Assembly (NCBI GenBank): GCA_900319615.1 | Contig: ONPE01000005.1 | Span: 1-36,652 of the forward strand | Reading direction: 5' to 3' | Length of the DNA: 36,652 nt | Origin: an uncultured Eubacteriales bacterium | GTDB taxonomy: Bacteria; Bacillota; Clostridia; Oscillospirales; Acutalibacteraceae | Part shown: positions 25,040 to 31,689 of the stretch, in pieces | Position numbering within the stretch: position 1 is the stretch's first letter | Layout: every line of letters begins with the position of its first letter | Position numbers and translations under genes: made by a program | The notes under the pieces: generated by a model | Databases searched by the model: none | What the model saw: only the letters and a program-made list of their open reading frames with translations | What the model was told of the DNA's origin: nothing

Positions 25040-25747
25040 TCAGTTTGTTACAAGTGTGCCGACCTTGGTGTCGCATACCGCGTCGTAGATATTCTGCGGA
25101 TCTCTGATGCTGAATACCATCAAGCCGATATTGTTGTCCTTGCAGATAGCGGCGGCGGTAGAGTCGATGACCTTAAGATCCTTCTCCAAGACCTCCTGGA
25201 AGGAGAGCTGATCGTACTTAACGGCGTCGTCGAAGGTGTTGGGATCCTTGTCGTACACGCCGTCGACCAGAGTGGCTTTAAGGATGATCTCGGCGTCGAT
25301 CTCGGCAGCTCTGAGAGCAGCGGCGGTATCGGTCGAGAAGAAGGGATTACCGGTGCCGCAGCCGAAGATGACGACCCTTCCCTTTTCCAGATGGCGGACA
25401 GCCTTGTTGCGAAGATACGGCTCAGCCACCTGACGCATGGTGATGGCGGTCTGTACGCGGACGTCCACACCGATCTGCTCGAGGGCGTCGGCGATGCCGA
25501 GGGCGTTGATCGCGGTAGCGAGCATACCCATGTGATCTGCTCTGGTGCGATCCATATCGCCGCTCGTCCTGCCGCGCCAGAAGTTGCCGCCGCCTACGAC
25601 GATGCCGACCTGAACGCCTTCATCGACGAGGCGCTTGATGGGCTGGCAGTAGTTCAGAACAGTGTCGAAGTCGATACCGTGCTTGTTTGCTCCGGCAAGG
25701 GATTCGCCGGATAATTTCAGTAAAATTCTCTTGTATTTAGGTTTCAT
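25040..25747 (-). CDS. pyrH: UMP kinase
   Basis: PyrH phosphorylates UMP to UDP. The 235-residue protein has the amino-acid-kinase fold: KRILLKLSGESLAG at the N-terminus, IVVGGGNFWRGR, DHMGMLATAINA, GCGTGNPFFSTDTAAALRA and VDGVYDKDPN. The ATG at 25747 lies six bases after GGAGTG; an in-frame GTG nine bases earlier overlaps that ribosome site and is less likely. A promoter lies upstream, after the tsf terminator, so pyrH probably starts the long pyrH-to-polC unit. Confidence 0.97.
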   Translation of the reverse strand: MKPKYKRILLKLSGESLAGANKHGIDFDTVLNYCQPIKRLVDEGVQVGIVVGGGNFWRGRTSGDMDRTRADHMGMLATAINALGIADALEQIGVDVRVQTAITMRQVAEPYLRNKAVRHLEKGRVVIFGCGTGNPFFSTDTAAALRAAEIDAEIILKATLVDGVYDKDPNTFDDAVKYDQLSFQEVLEKDLKVIDSTAAAICKDNNIGLMVFSIRDPQNIYDAVCDTKVGTLVTN

Positions 25748-25783
25748 GCATATCACTCCATATTAGCTTTCATAATTATATAT

Positions 25784-25812
25784 ATTTTACTACAAAAGCA
25801 ATCTTTTGTAAA
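25784..25812 (-). promoter_or_regulatory. Promoter of pyrH and the downstream cluster
   Basis: On the minus strand, TTTACA (25807-25812) and TAAAAT (25784-25789) have 17-base spacing and lie just before pyrH. The rest of 25748-25930 has no gene but carries one degenerate copy of the repeat found between frr and uppS. Confidence 0.65.
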
Positions 25813-25899
25813 GTCAATATGCACAAAAGTTGTTCGGATAATGCTACAAATATTCGTCGTCAAATTCTACGATAATACCAAAAGATACCCTGTTACTAA

Positions 25900-25928
25900 C
25901 GATTACAAGCACAGATCCATGCAGAACC
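25900..25928. repeat. Degenerate third copy of the frr-uppS repeat
   Basis: CGATTAC, AGATCCATGCAG (25913-25924) and ACC occur in the same order and orientation as in 24324-24396. AGATCCATGCAG is an exact 12-base match to the copy at 24377-24388. Confidence 0.5.
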
Positions 25929-25934
25929 ATAATT

Positions 25935-25964
25935 AAAAAAGCGGAAGCAGTTGCCTGCTTCCGC
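25935..25964 (-). terminator. Intrinsic terminator of rpsB-tsf
   Basis: Perfect 10-bp arms (25941-25950 and 25955-25964, GCGGAAGCAG and complement) around a 4-base loop are followed on the minus strand by six T. It lies 15 bases after the tsf stop. Confidence 0.92.
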
Positions 25965-25979
25965 AATAAAAGAGCCGGA

Positions 25980-26903
25980 TTATTTTACCATGCTTGCGAC
26001 TTCTGCAGCGAAATCGTCCTGGCGCTTCTCGATGCCTTCGCCCTTCTCGAAGCGGATGAACTTCTTGATAGCGATGGAACCGCCGAGCTTCTTGGCTGTA
26101 GCCTCGGTGTACTTGCCGACTGTCAGGGAGCTGTCCTTTACAAACTCCTGATCTACAAGGCAGTTCTCCTTGTAGTACTTGCCGAGCTTACCGCTGACGA
26201 TCTTCTCAAGAACCTGCTGGGGCTTGTTAGCCATCTTGGGGTCGTTCTTCATCTGCTCGACCATGATGTTCTTCTCATGCTCGATAACATCAGCCGGAAC
26301 CTCTGCCTCACAGAGATAAGGAGTGTTCAAAGCGGCGATCTGCATAGCAACGTCCTTGCCGTATGCAACGAACTCGGGGCTTGCAGCGTCGATGTCGGTG
26401 TCGAAATTTACGAGAACGCCGATCTTGCCGCCTGCGTGTACATATGCTACGCAAGCGCCGTCGACCTTCTCAAAACGGCGGATCTGGATGTTCTCGCCGA
26501 TGGTGAGGACCTTCTCCTGCAGGAGCTCGGCAACGGTCATGTCGGAGCCCTCTGCCTTAGCAGCGAGGAGAGCCTCTACGTCAGCCGGATCCTGAGCCAT
26601 AACTGTCTGAGCGCAGGTATTTACAAAAGCCTGGAAATCAGCGTTCTTGGCAACGAAGTCGGTCTCAGCGTTGACCTCGATAACAACGCCCTTGGTGTTG
26701 GTATCGTTTGTGATAGCGAGGGCGATACCCTCGGCAGCGATACGGTCAGCCTTCTTAGCCTGCTTAGCCAGACCCTGCTTTCTTAATACGTCGATAGCGG
26801 CTTCCATGTCGCCGTTAGCTTCGGTGAGAGCCTTCTTGCAGTCCATCATGCCGCAGCCGGTCTTCTCACGAAGAGCCTTTACATCCTGAGCTGTAAATGC
26901 CAT
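25980..26903 (-). CDS. tsf: Elongation factor Ts
   Basis: EF-Ts is the nucleotide exchange factor for EF-Tu. The 307-residue protein begins with the invariant MAFTAQDVKALREKTGCGMM and DCKKAL block (UBA-like domain) and includes ETDFVAKNADFQAF, the EF-Tu contact motif, then VGVLVNFD-like and VAMQIAALNTPYL blocks in the dimerisation domain. I start at the ATG at 26903; the frame extends three codons further to a TTG that the family does not use. It follows rpsB, with a GC-rich hairpin in between. Confidence 0.97.
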   Translation of the reverse strand: MAFTAQDVKALREKTGCGMMDCKKALTEANGDMEAAIDVLRKQGLAKQAKKADRIAAEGIALAITNDTNTKGVVIEVNAETDFVAKNADFQAFVNTCAQTVMAQDPADVEALLAAKAEGSDMTVAELLQEKVLTIGENIQIRRFEKVDGACVAYVHAGGKIGVLVNFDTDIDAASPEFVAYGKDVAMQIAALNTPYLCEAEVPADVIEHEKNIMVEQMKNDPKMANKPQQVLEKIVSGKLGKYYKENCLVDQEFVKDSSLTVGKYTEATAKKLGGSIAIKKFIRFEKGEGIEKRQDDFAAEVASMVK

Positions 26904-26939
26904 ATAAATCAAATCCTTCCTAAATTATTATAAATCGTC

Positions 26940-26959
26940 GGGAGGAGCAAGCCCCTCCC
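26940..26959. other. GC-rich hairpin between rpsB and tsf
   Basis: GGGAGG (26940-26945) pairs with CCTCCC (26954-26959). No U-run follows on the minus strand, so it may slow transcription or stabilise the rpsB mRNA end rather than terminate. Confidence 0.5.
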
Positions 26960-26975
26960 ATACAAAATGATATTA

Positions 26976-27716
26976 TTACTCTTCTACGATATCAGCGGCG
27001 TCGGCTTCCTCGGTCTGAGCGGCAGCGCCCATCTGACCTTCCTTGCCCTCGATGATGGCGTTAGCCATAGCGCCGGAGATCAGCTTGACGGCACGGATAG
27101 CGTCGTCGTTGCCGGGGATGATGTAATCAACGTCGTCGGGATCGCAGTTTGTATCAACGATAGCTACGATCGGGATACCGAGCTTCTTAGCCTCTGCTAC
27201 GGCGATCTTCTCTTTTCTCGGGTCAACGATGAAGAGAGCGCCGGGCATCTCGGTCATATCCTTGATACCGCCGAGGAACTTCTCAAGCTTCTCGATCTCG
27301 AGGTTGAGCTTGATGACTTCCTTCTTGGGCAGAAGATCGAACGTACCGTCCTCTTCCATAGTGCGGAGCTGCTTTAAGCGGGCGATCCTTCTGCGGATGG
27401 TGGTGAAGTTGGTGAGCATGCCGCCCAGCCATCTTGCGTTTACATAGTAAGCGCCGGCACGGGTAGCCTCGTCCTTGACGGACTCCATAGCCTGCTTCTT
27501 TGTGCCTACGAAGAGCACGTTCTTGCCTTCCATAGAGATCTCTCTTACGAAGTTGTACGCTTCCTCGAGCTTAACGACGGTCTTCTGCAGGTCGATGATG
27601 TAGATACCGTTGCGCTCTGTGAAGATGTAGGGAGCCATCTTGGGGTTCCATCTTCTTGTCTGGTGGCCGAAGTGTACGCCTGCCTCCAGAAGCTGTTTCA
27701 TAGAAACTACTGCCAT
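26976..27716 (-). CDS. rpsB: 30S ribosomal protein S2
   Basis: S2 is a late-assembly protein of the small subunit. The 246-residue protein begins VSMKQLLEAGVHFGHQTRRW and shows NPKM, IYIIDLQKTV, VLFVGTKKQA, YVNARWLGGMLTN, PGALFIVDPRKE and VDTNCDPDDVDYIIPGNDD, all family landmarks, with an acidic Ala/Glu-rich tail. A strong AAGGAGG precedes the ATG. The leader of about 110 bases contains a long hairpin and a second GGAGG. Confidence 0.98.
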   Translation of the reverse strand: MAVVSMKQLLEAGVHFGHQTRRWNPKMAPYIFTERNGIYIIDLQKTVVKLEEAYNFVREISMEGKNVLFVGTKKQAMESVKDEATRAGAYYVNARWLGGMLTNFTTIRRRIARLKQLRTMEEDGTFDLLPKKEVIKLNLEIEKLEKFLGGIKDMTEMPGALFIVDPRKEKIAVAEAKKLGIPIVAIVDTNCDPDDVDYIIPGNDDAIRAVKLISGAMANAIIEGKEGQMGAAAQTEEADAADIVEE

Positions 27717-27831
27717 AGTGTTTACCTCCTTAGGTTAAAACCTCCGTTGCGGCTGTAATTTTGACAGGACAGCAGAATCATCACGATCCTGCACCCTACT
27801 GTCAAGCCGTCAACGTGCGTAGTGCCTGAAT
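27717..27831 (-). promoter_or_regulatory. Structured 5' leader of rpsB
   Basis: The leader contains a long interrupted hairpin: TTGACAG at 27761-27767 pairs with CTGTCAA at 27799-27805, with inner GCAG/CTGC and ATC/GAT pairs. A small AGGTT/AACCT hairpin (27732-27743) adjoins two purine-rich GGAGG sites before the ATG. Ribosomal protein leaders often bind their own product; that role here is inference. Confidence 0.5.
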
Positions 27832-27860
27832 ATTTTACCACAAAGAAAAAAAGAAATCAA
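27832..27860 (-). promoter_or_regulatory. Promoter of rpsB-tsf
   Basis: On the minus strand, TTGATT (27855-27860) and TAAAAT (27832-27837) have 17-base spacing and an extended -10 TGG. The -35 box lies in the 3' arm of the upstream gene's terminator, and the T-run of that terminator is the spacer. Confidence 0.8.
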
Positions 27861-27890
27861 GCATTTTTCAAAGGAAAACGCTTGATTTCT
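27846..27890 (-). terminator. Intrinsic terminator of the wall hydrolase gene
   Basis: Perfect 11-bp arms 27852-27862 and 27880-27890 (AGAAATCAAGC and complement) are followed on the minus strand by seven T (27846-27852). It lies about 30 bases after the hydrolase stop and overlaps the rpsB promoter. Confidence 0.88.
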
Positions 27891-27918
27891 CAAGATTTTT
27901 TCAATTAATACCGGTCAA

Positions 27919-28806
27919 TCAGGCAAAATCAAAATATCTGACATAACCGTAGGAGCAAACATACACCTGAGACTCGTGCCAGGGGCTGGAGCAGAGGTTG
28001 CTCGCATAGAACACGCGGATGCTGTGCTGTACTGCGGAACCGCCCTGATCGAAGATGTAGTTTACAACATCCTTAGCAGTCTGAGACGGTGTGATAGATG
28101 TAGAGCCGTAGTAGCCGTTGTCTATCAAAAGCTGTCTGATGCTGCTGTAGCTGCCGTTTACATAGGTATCTCTGATGCACTGTGCGACAAGAGCCATGCC
28201 CTCAAAGCCCTGGCTGCCCGCTTCGCCCATCAGGATGCGCTCGGTGATATCTCTGTCATCATCGCTGAGATATACCACACAGCCTGTGTAGGAATAGTCG
28301 GGGTTGTCGATGGACATCAGGAATTCCGATGAACCGGAATACGCCGGATAGGAGTAATCATAACTCTCAGATTCGCCGGAAGAGCTTGAAGCGCTCTCGC
28401 TGTTGGATGAGGAGCTGTTGTCAGTGGAGGTCGATGCAGAAGATGAAGAAGAAGAACCTGTGCTGACAGAACCCGGGTTACCGAACGCGACCGCTGTCGC
28501 GACTCTGGTGCCCTCGGTAGCTGCAGTAGCTGCTTCCTTAGCTGCAGCCTCCTGGATCGCGAGCTGCTCGCTCACTACCTCGGCTGCCTCTTTTCTTGCT
28601 GCGTCGATGATATTAGCTCTCTGTGCAAGGAGCTTATCCTCGGCTGAAATTATATTCACACTGTCTTTGGTTGCGGTTTCTGTTTTATTGGTATCACTTG
28701 CTGCTCCTACACCCGGTGCGAGAATCAGAGAGAAAGACGTAAGCAGTGCTGCGCACAAGCTTATCGAGACTATCCGACGTACAAATCGAATCGTTTCTGT
28801 ACTCAT
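27919..28806 (-). CDS. Secreted SleB-like (Hydrolase_2) cell wall hydrolase
   Basis: The 295-residue protein has a signal peptide (about 1-36, ending VGAASD), an Ala/Glu-rich helical region (about 55-105), a Ser/Thr-rich low-complexity linker (about 112-160), and a C-terminal domain (about 178-290). That domain reads DRDITERILMGEAGSQGFEG, with the predicted catalytic Glu195, then ALVAQCIRDTY, ITPSQTAKDVV and VFYASNLCSSPWHESQ. This is the SleB/CwlJ lytic-transglycosylase-like pattern. Such enzymes act on spore cortex or vegetative peptidoglycan; which applies is unknown. AAAGGAGG precedes the ATG, and it has its own promoter and terminator. Confidence 0.88.
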   Translation of the reverse strand: MSTETIRFVRRIVSISLCAALLTSFSLILAPGVGAASDTNKTETATKDSVNIISAEDKLLAQRANIIDAARKEAAEVVSEQLAIQEAAAKEAATAATEGTRVATAVAFGNPGSVSTGSSSSSSASTSTDNSSSSNSESASSSSGESESYDYSYPAYSGSSEFLMSIDNPDYSYTGCVVYLSDDDRDITERILMGEAGSQGFEGMALVAQCIRDTYVNGSYSSIRQLLIDNGYYGSTSITPSQTAKDVVNYIFDQGGSAVQHSIRVFYASNLCSSPWHESQVYVCSYGYVRYFDFA

Positions 28807-28892
28807 AATTCTGCCTCCTTTAAATAGTAGTTATCGGTGATCCGATATGAAAATGGCGCAACAATCAGTATTGTCGCTTCATTTCGTGTCTT

Positions 28893-28921
28893 ATTAAACC
28901 ATAAATTCGCAAGAATTGCAA
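28893..28921 (-). promoter_or_regulatory. Promoter of the SleB-like gene
   Basis: On the minus strand, TTGCAA (28916-28921) and TTTAAT (28893-28898) have 17-base spacing and an extended -10 TGG. The leader of about 85 bases has a possible hairpin (GCGACAAT with ATTGTTGC). Confidence 0.65.
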
Positions 28922-28999
28922 ATCTGTTACTTTTGTGTTTTAATTCTAAAAAAGAATCATAAACGTCTTTTATTTCGATTTTGGCATATTATTTTAGAA

Positions 29000-29027
29000 A
29001 TTATGTACATAATCAACAATATTATGT
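29000..29027. promoter_or_regulatory. 14-bp palindrome with an extra half site (candidate operator)
   Basis: ATTATGTACATAAT at 29000-29013 is a perfect palindrome, and ATTATGTA recurs in direct orientation at about 29020-29027. It is about 80 bases upstream of the SleB-like promoter and just after the YlmC-like gene. The rest of 28922-29045 is AT-rich with no gene seen. A regulator site is inference only. Confidence 0.35.
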
Positions 29028-29045
29028 AGTGCAATTTGCCATGCC

Positions 29046-29351
29046 TCACAAAAATATTTGGTGACAAAACGTTACAAAAGCATGACGTTTTTTTGCTTTA
29101 TTTGGCATTTTTTGCACAAAATTATCGACAAGAATCGCGTCTTCGCCGATCAGACGTATATTTTCCCACCTGATAAAGCAATCCTCAGCCTTGCCGAACA
29201 AGCCGAAAAACCGCGGTCTGCCGTAAACTATCAAAGCTGTAACCTTTGCACATTTGACGTCTACCTCAAGATCGTCGACGAATCCTATGCGGCGTCCGTT
29301 AGAAGAACTGATCACTTCTTTTCGCCTGAGCTCTTGCAGTCTGCAGGGCAA
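29046..29351 (-). CDS. YlmC/YmxH family PRC-barrel protein
   Basis: The roughly 101-residue protein reads RLQELRRKEVISSSNGRRIG, then FVDDLEVD, VTALIVYGR and GEDAILVD, matching the small PRC-barrel YlmC/YmxH family. These are linked to sporulation in Bacillota, but the molecular role is poorly known. I start at a TTG (29349-29351) about eight bases after GGGAGG; a GTG three codons earlier overlaps that site. The C-terminus (NKAKKRHAFVTFCHQIFL) is longer than usual. A TAAAAT at 29381-29386 just after the V-ATPase terminator may be its -10 box. Confidence 0.85.
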   Translation of the reverse strand: MPCRLQELRRKEVISSSNGRRIGFVDDLEVDVKCAKVTALIVYGRPRFFGLFGKAEDCFIRWENIRLIGEDAILVDNFVQKMPNKAKKRHAFVTFCHQIFL

Positions 29352-29390
29352 GTCGCTCACCTCCCTGCAACATACTATTCATTTTACAGC

Positions 29391-29419
29391 AAAAAAATAC
29401 ACCCACATGAAGTGGGTGT
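29391..29419 (-). terminator. Intrinsic terminator of the V-ATPase operon
   Basis: Perfect 8-bp arms 29399-29406 and 29412-29419 (ACACCCAC and complement) with a 5-base loop are followed on the minus strand by seven T (29391-29397). It lies 100 bases after ntpD. Confidence 0.92.
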
Positions 29420-29518
29420 GAATAAATTGTTAACAAATCAGTTACACTTGTTATTGTTTGTTAATCAAAAGTTACGACTGATTCAACTCAGGACAAAAAA
29501 CAGGAATCATCCGAGCCG

Positions 29519-30166
29519 TCAATAACCGTGCGCCTGCTGCAGCATCATATCCTTGACCTTCATCAGACGGGTCTGTGTGGAGCGCTCGTTCTCATCCAGC
29601 TTTCGGGTGATGTAGCGTATCTGCTCCCTTGTCTCGGGGATCATAACGTGCTCCAGCGCATTCACGCGTCTGCGGGTCTTCTCTATCTCGTCAGCCATCA
29701 GCTGACAGCTCTTCTCTATCTCTGCGAGCTTTATCAGGTCGGGCAGGATATCGGAGAGCGACTTCACCGCGCCGTCGAGGTCTGCGGATGTGAACGCAAA
29801 GCCGTAGGAGTAGATATCGTTGGGATCGGGGGTACGTGTCTTGGTATCGAACACCGGGATATCCACGCTCATGACGTTGCGGTACGAGGTAGAGACATAA
29901 ACCTCCTGCTTCGGAGCGAGCAGAGCAGCCTTCATAGCCTCGTCGCTCATAGCGGTCTTTGCAAGCACGAAGTTGAGATTCGCTTCACGCAGGCTCTCCT
30001 CCACCTTCATCCTGAGAGCGCGGTTCTCCCGAACCATCTCGAGAAAGCGGCGCATGAGCTCGTCGCGCTTATCTTTGAGCAGCTTATGACCTCGGGTAGC
30101 CGTATTCAGTTTTTTCTTGAGCCTTGTAAGCTCCATACGGGTCGGGTTGACCTGCTTGACAGCCAT
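29519..30166 (-). CDS. ntpD: V-type ATPase subunit D
   Basis: Subunit D is the central stalk (rotor shaft) of the V1 part. The 215-residue protein has the long helical coiled-coil pattern of the family: VNPTRMELTRLKKKLNTATR near the N-terminus, KLLKDKRDELMRRF, and a C-terminal helix with RVNALEHVMIPETREQIRYI. The ATG follows AAAAGGTG. It is the last gene of the operon. A heptamer-flanked repeat element separates it from ntpB. Confidence 0.97.
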   Translation of the reverse strand: MAVKQVNPTRMELTRLKKKLNTATRGHKLLKDKRDELMRRFLEMVRENRALRMKVEESLREANLNFVLAKTAMSDEAMKAALLAPKQEVYVSTSYRNVMSVDIPVFDTKTRTPDPNDIYSYGFAFTSADLDGAVKSLSDILPDLIKLAEIEKSCQLMADEIEKTRRRVNALEHVMIPETREQIRYITRKLDENERSTQTRLMKVKDMMLQQAHGY

Positions 30167-30182
30167 ATAATCACCTTTTCAG

Positions 30183-30317
30183 TTAGTAGTTGGTAGTCAG
30201 GAGTTGACAGCGTGTTATGCTCGCTTCTGAAGGAAGAAGGGGGTTGGTTTGGATATATAAATCCAAAAATCTGAAAGATTTTCCCTTAATTCCTAACTCC
30301 TAATTCCTAACTCCTCA
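30183..30317. repeat. 135-bp heptamer-flanked structured element (copy 2) between ntpB and ntpD
   Basis: Left arm 30183-30210 is four heptamers (TTAGTAG, TTGGTAG, TCAGGAG, TTGACAG). Right arm 30290-30317 is four inverted heptamers (on the minus strand TGAGGAG, TTAGGAA, TTAGGAG, TTAGGAA). The 79-bp core has a hairpin AAAATCT-GAA-AGATTTT (30266-30282) between AATCCA and CCC. The last heptamer contains the ntpB stop codon (30315-30317). Confidence 0.8.
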
Positions 30318-31688
30318 CTTCTTTTCGTAGTACATATCGAGGAATTTGTCGTCGATACGCTTGAGCTCTGTACGCGGCAGTATCCTGAGCAGCTCCCAGC
30401 CGAGGTCGAGGGTCTCCTCGATGGAGCGGTTGGTCTCGTAGCCCTGAGATACATACTCCTTCTCGAAGCGGTCGGCGAACTGAGCGTACAGCTTATCTAT
30501 ATCTGTCAGAGCCGATTCGCCGAGGATGACCATGAGCTCCTTTGCGTCCTTACCGCGTGCATATGCGGAGAAGAGCTGGTTCATGGTGTTGCTGTGGTCG
30601 GCGCGGGTCTTGCCCTCGCCTATTCCCTTATCCTTGAGTCGGGAAAGGGACGGCAGAACGTCGATAGGCGGCGCGATGTTCTTGCGGTAGAGCTCGCGCG
30701 AGAGGATGATCTGACCCTCGGTGATGTAACCGGTAAGGTCGGGGATGGGATGAGTCTTGTCGTCCTCGGGCATGGTGAGAATCGGGATAAGGGTGATGGA
30801 GCCCTTCTTGCCCTTCTGACGGCCGGCTCTCTCATAGAGGGTAGCGAGGTCGGTGTACATATAGCCGGGGTAGCCTCGTCTGCCGGGAACCTCCTTACGC
30901 GCTGCGGATACCTCGCGCAGGGCGTCGGCATAGTTGGTGATGTCGGTCATGATGACCAGAACGTGCATATCAGCTTCAAAAGCGAGATATTCGGCGGCGG
31001 TCAAAGCCATACGCGGAGTAGAGATACGCTCGATGGCGGGGTCGTTCGCGAGATTGACGAACATGACCGTCCTGTCGATAGCGCCGGTCTCCTTGAAGCT
31101 CTCGATGAAGTAGTTGGACTCTTCAAAGGTGATACCCATAGCGGCGAATACGACCGCGAACTGCTCGTCGGTACCGCGGACTCTCGCCTGACGGGCGATC
31201 TGAGCCGCGAGCTGAGCGTGAGGCAGACCGGACGCCGAGAAGATCGGCAGCTTCTGACCTCTTACGAGAGTGTTCAGTCCGTCGATGGCAGAAACACCGG
31301 TCTGGATGAACTCCTGCGGATAATTCCTCGCATACGGATTCATCGGCAGACCGTTGATATCCATGCGCGCTACGGGCAGGATGTCGGGGCCGCCGTCGAT
31401 GGGCTTGCCCATGCCGTCAAAGACTCTGGACAGCATATCTGTGGAAACTCCGAGCTCCATCGACTTGCCCAAAAAGCGAACCTTGGAGTCGGAGAGATTG
31501 ATGCCGGCTGCGGAGTCGAACAGCTGGACGAGAGCGTCCTCACCGTTTATCTCGAGCACCTTGCAGCGGCGAACCTCACCGGAGGAGAGCTCGATCTCGC
31601 CCAGATCGTTGTAGCTTACGTCGCTGACGCCTTTGACCAGCATCAAAGGACCGGCTACTTCTTCGATAGTCCTGTATTCCTTAGGCAT
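30315..31688 (-). CDS. ntpB: V-type ATPase subunit B
   Basis: Subunit B is the non-catalytic nucleotide-site subunit of the V1 hexamer. The 457-residue protein shows YRTIEEVAGPLMLVKGV at the start, a degenerate P-loop region (IFSASGLPHAQLAAQIARQ), VFAAMGITFEE, VNLANDPAIERISTPRMALT, PGRRGYPGYMYTDLATLYERAG and DLTGYITEGQI. It starts at the ATG at 31688, one base after the ntpA stop, so translation is probably coupled. Its stop codon falls in the heptamer repeat arm that follows. Confidence 0.98.
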   Translation of the reverse strand: MPKEYRTIEEVAGPLMLVKGVSDVSYNDLGEIELSSGEVRRCKVLEINGEDALVQLFDSAAGINLSDSKVRFLGKSMELGVSTDMLSRVFDGMGKPIDGGPDILPVARMDINGLPMNPYARNYPQEFIQTGVSAIDGLNTLVRGQKLPIFSASGLPHAQLAAQIARQARVRGTDEQFAVVFAAMGITFEESNYFIESFKETGAIDRTVMFVNLANDPAIERISTPRMALTAAEYLAFEADMHVLVIMTDITNYADALREVSAARKEVPGRRGYPGYMYTDLATLYERAGRQKGKKGSITLIPILTMPEDDKTHPIPDLTGYITEGQIILSRELYRKNIAPPIDVLPSLSRLKDKGIGEGKTRADHSNTMNQLFSAYARGKDAKELMVILGESALTDIDKLYAQFADRFEKEYVSQGYETNRSIEETLDLGWELLRILPRTELKRIDDKFLDMYYEKK

Positions 31689-31689
31689 A

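Noticed and set aside
29420..29518. Inverted repeats TTAACAAA/TTTGTTAA and AATCAGT/ACTGATT after ntpD
   Set aside because: Short, AT-rich and overlapping each other; the real terminator lies just downstream at 29391-29419.
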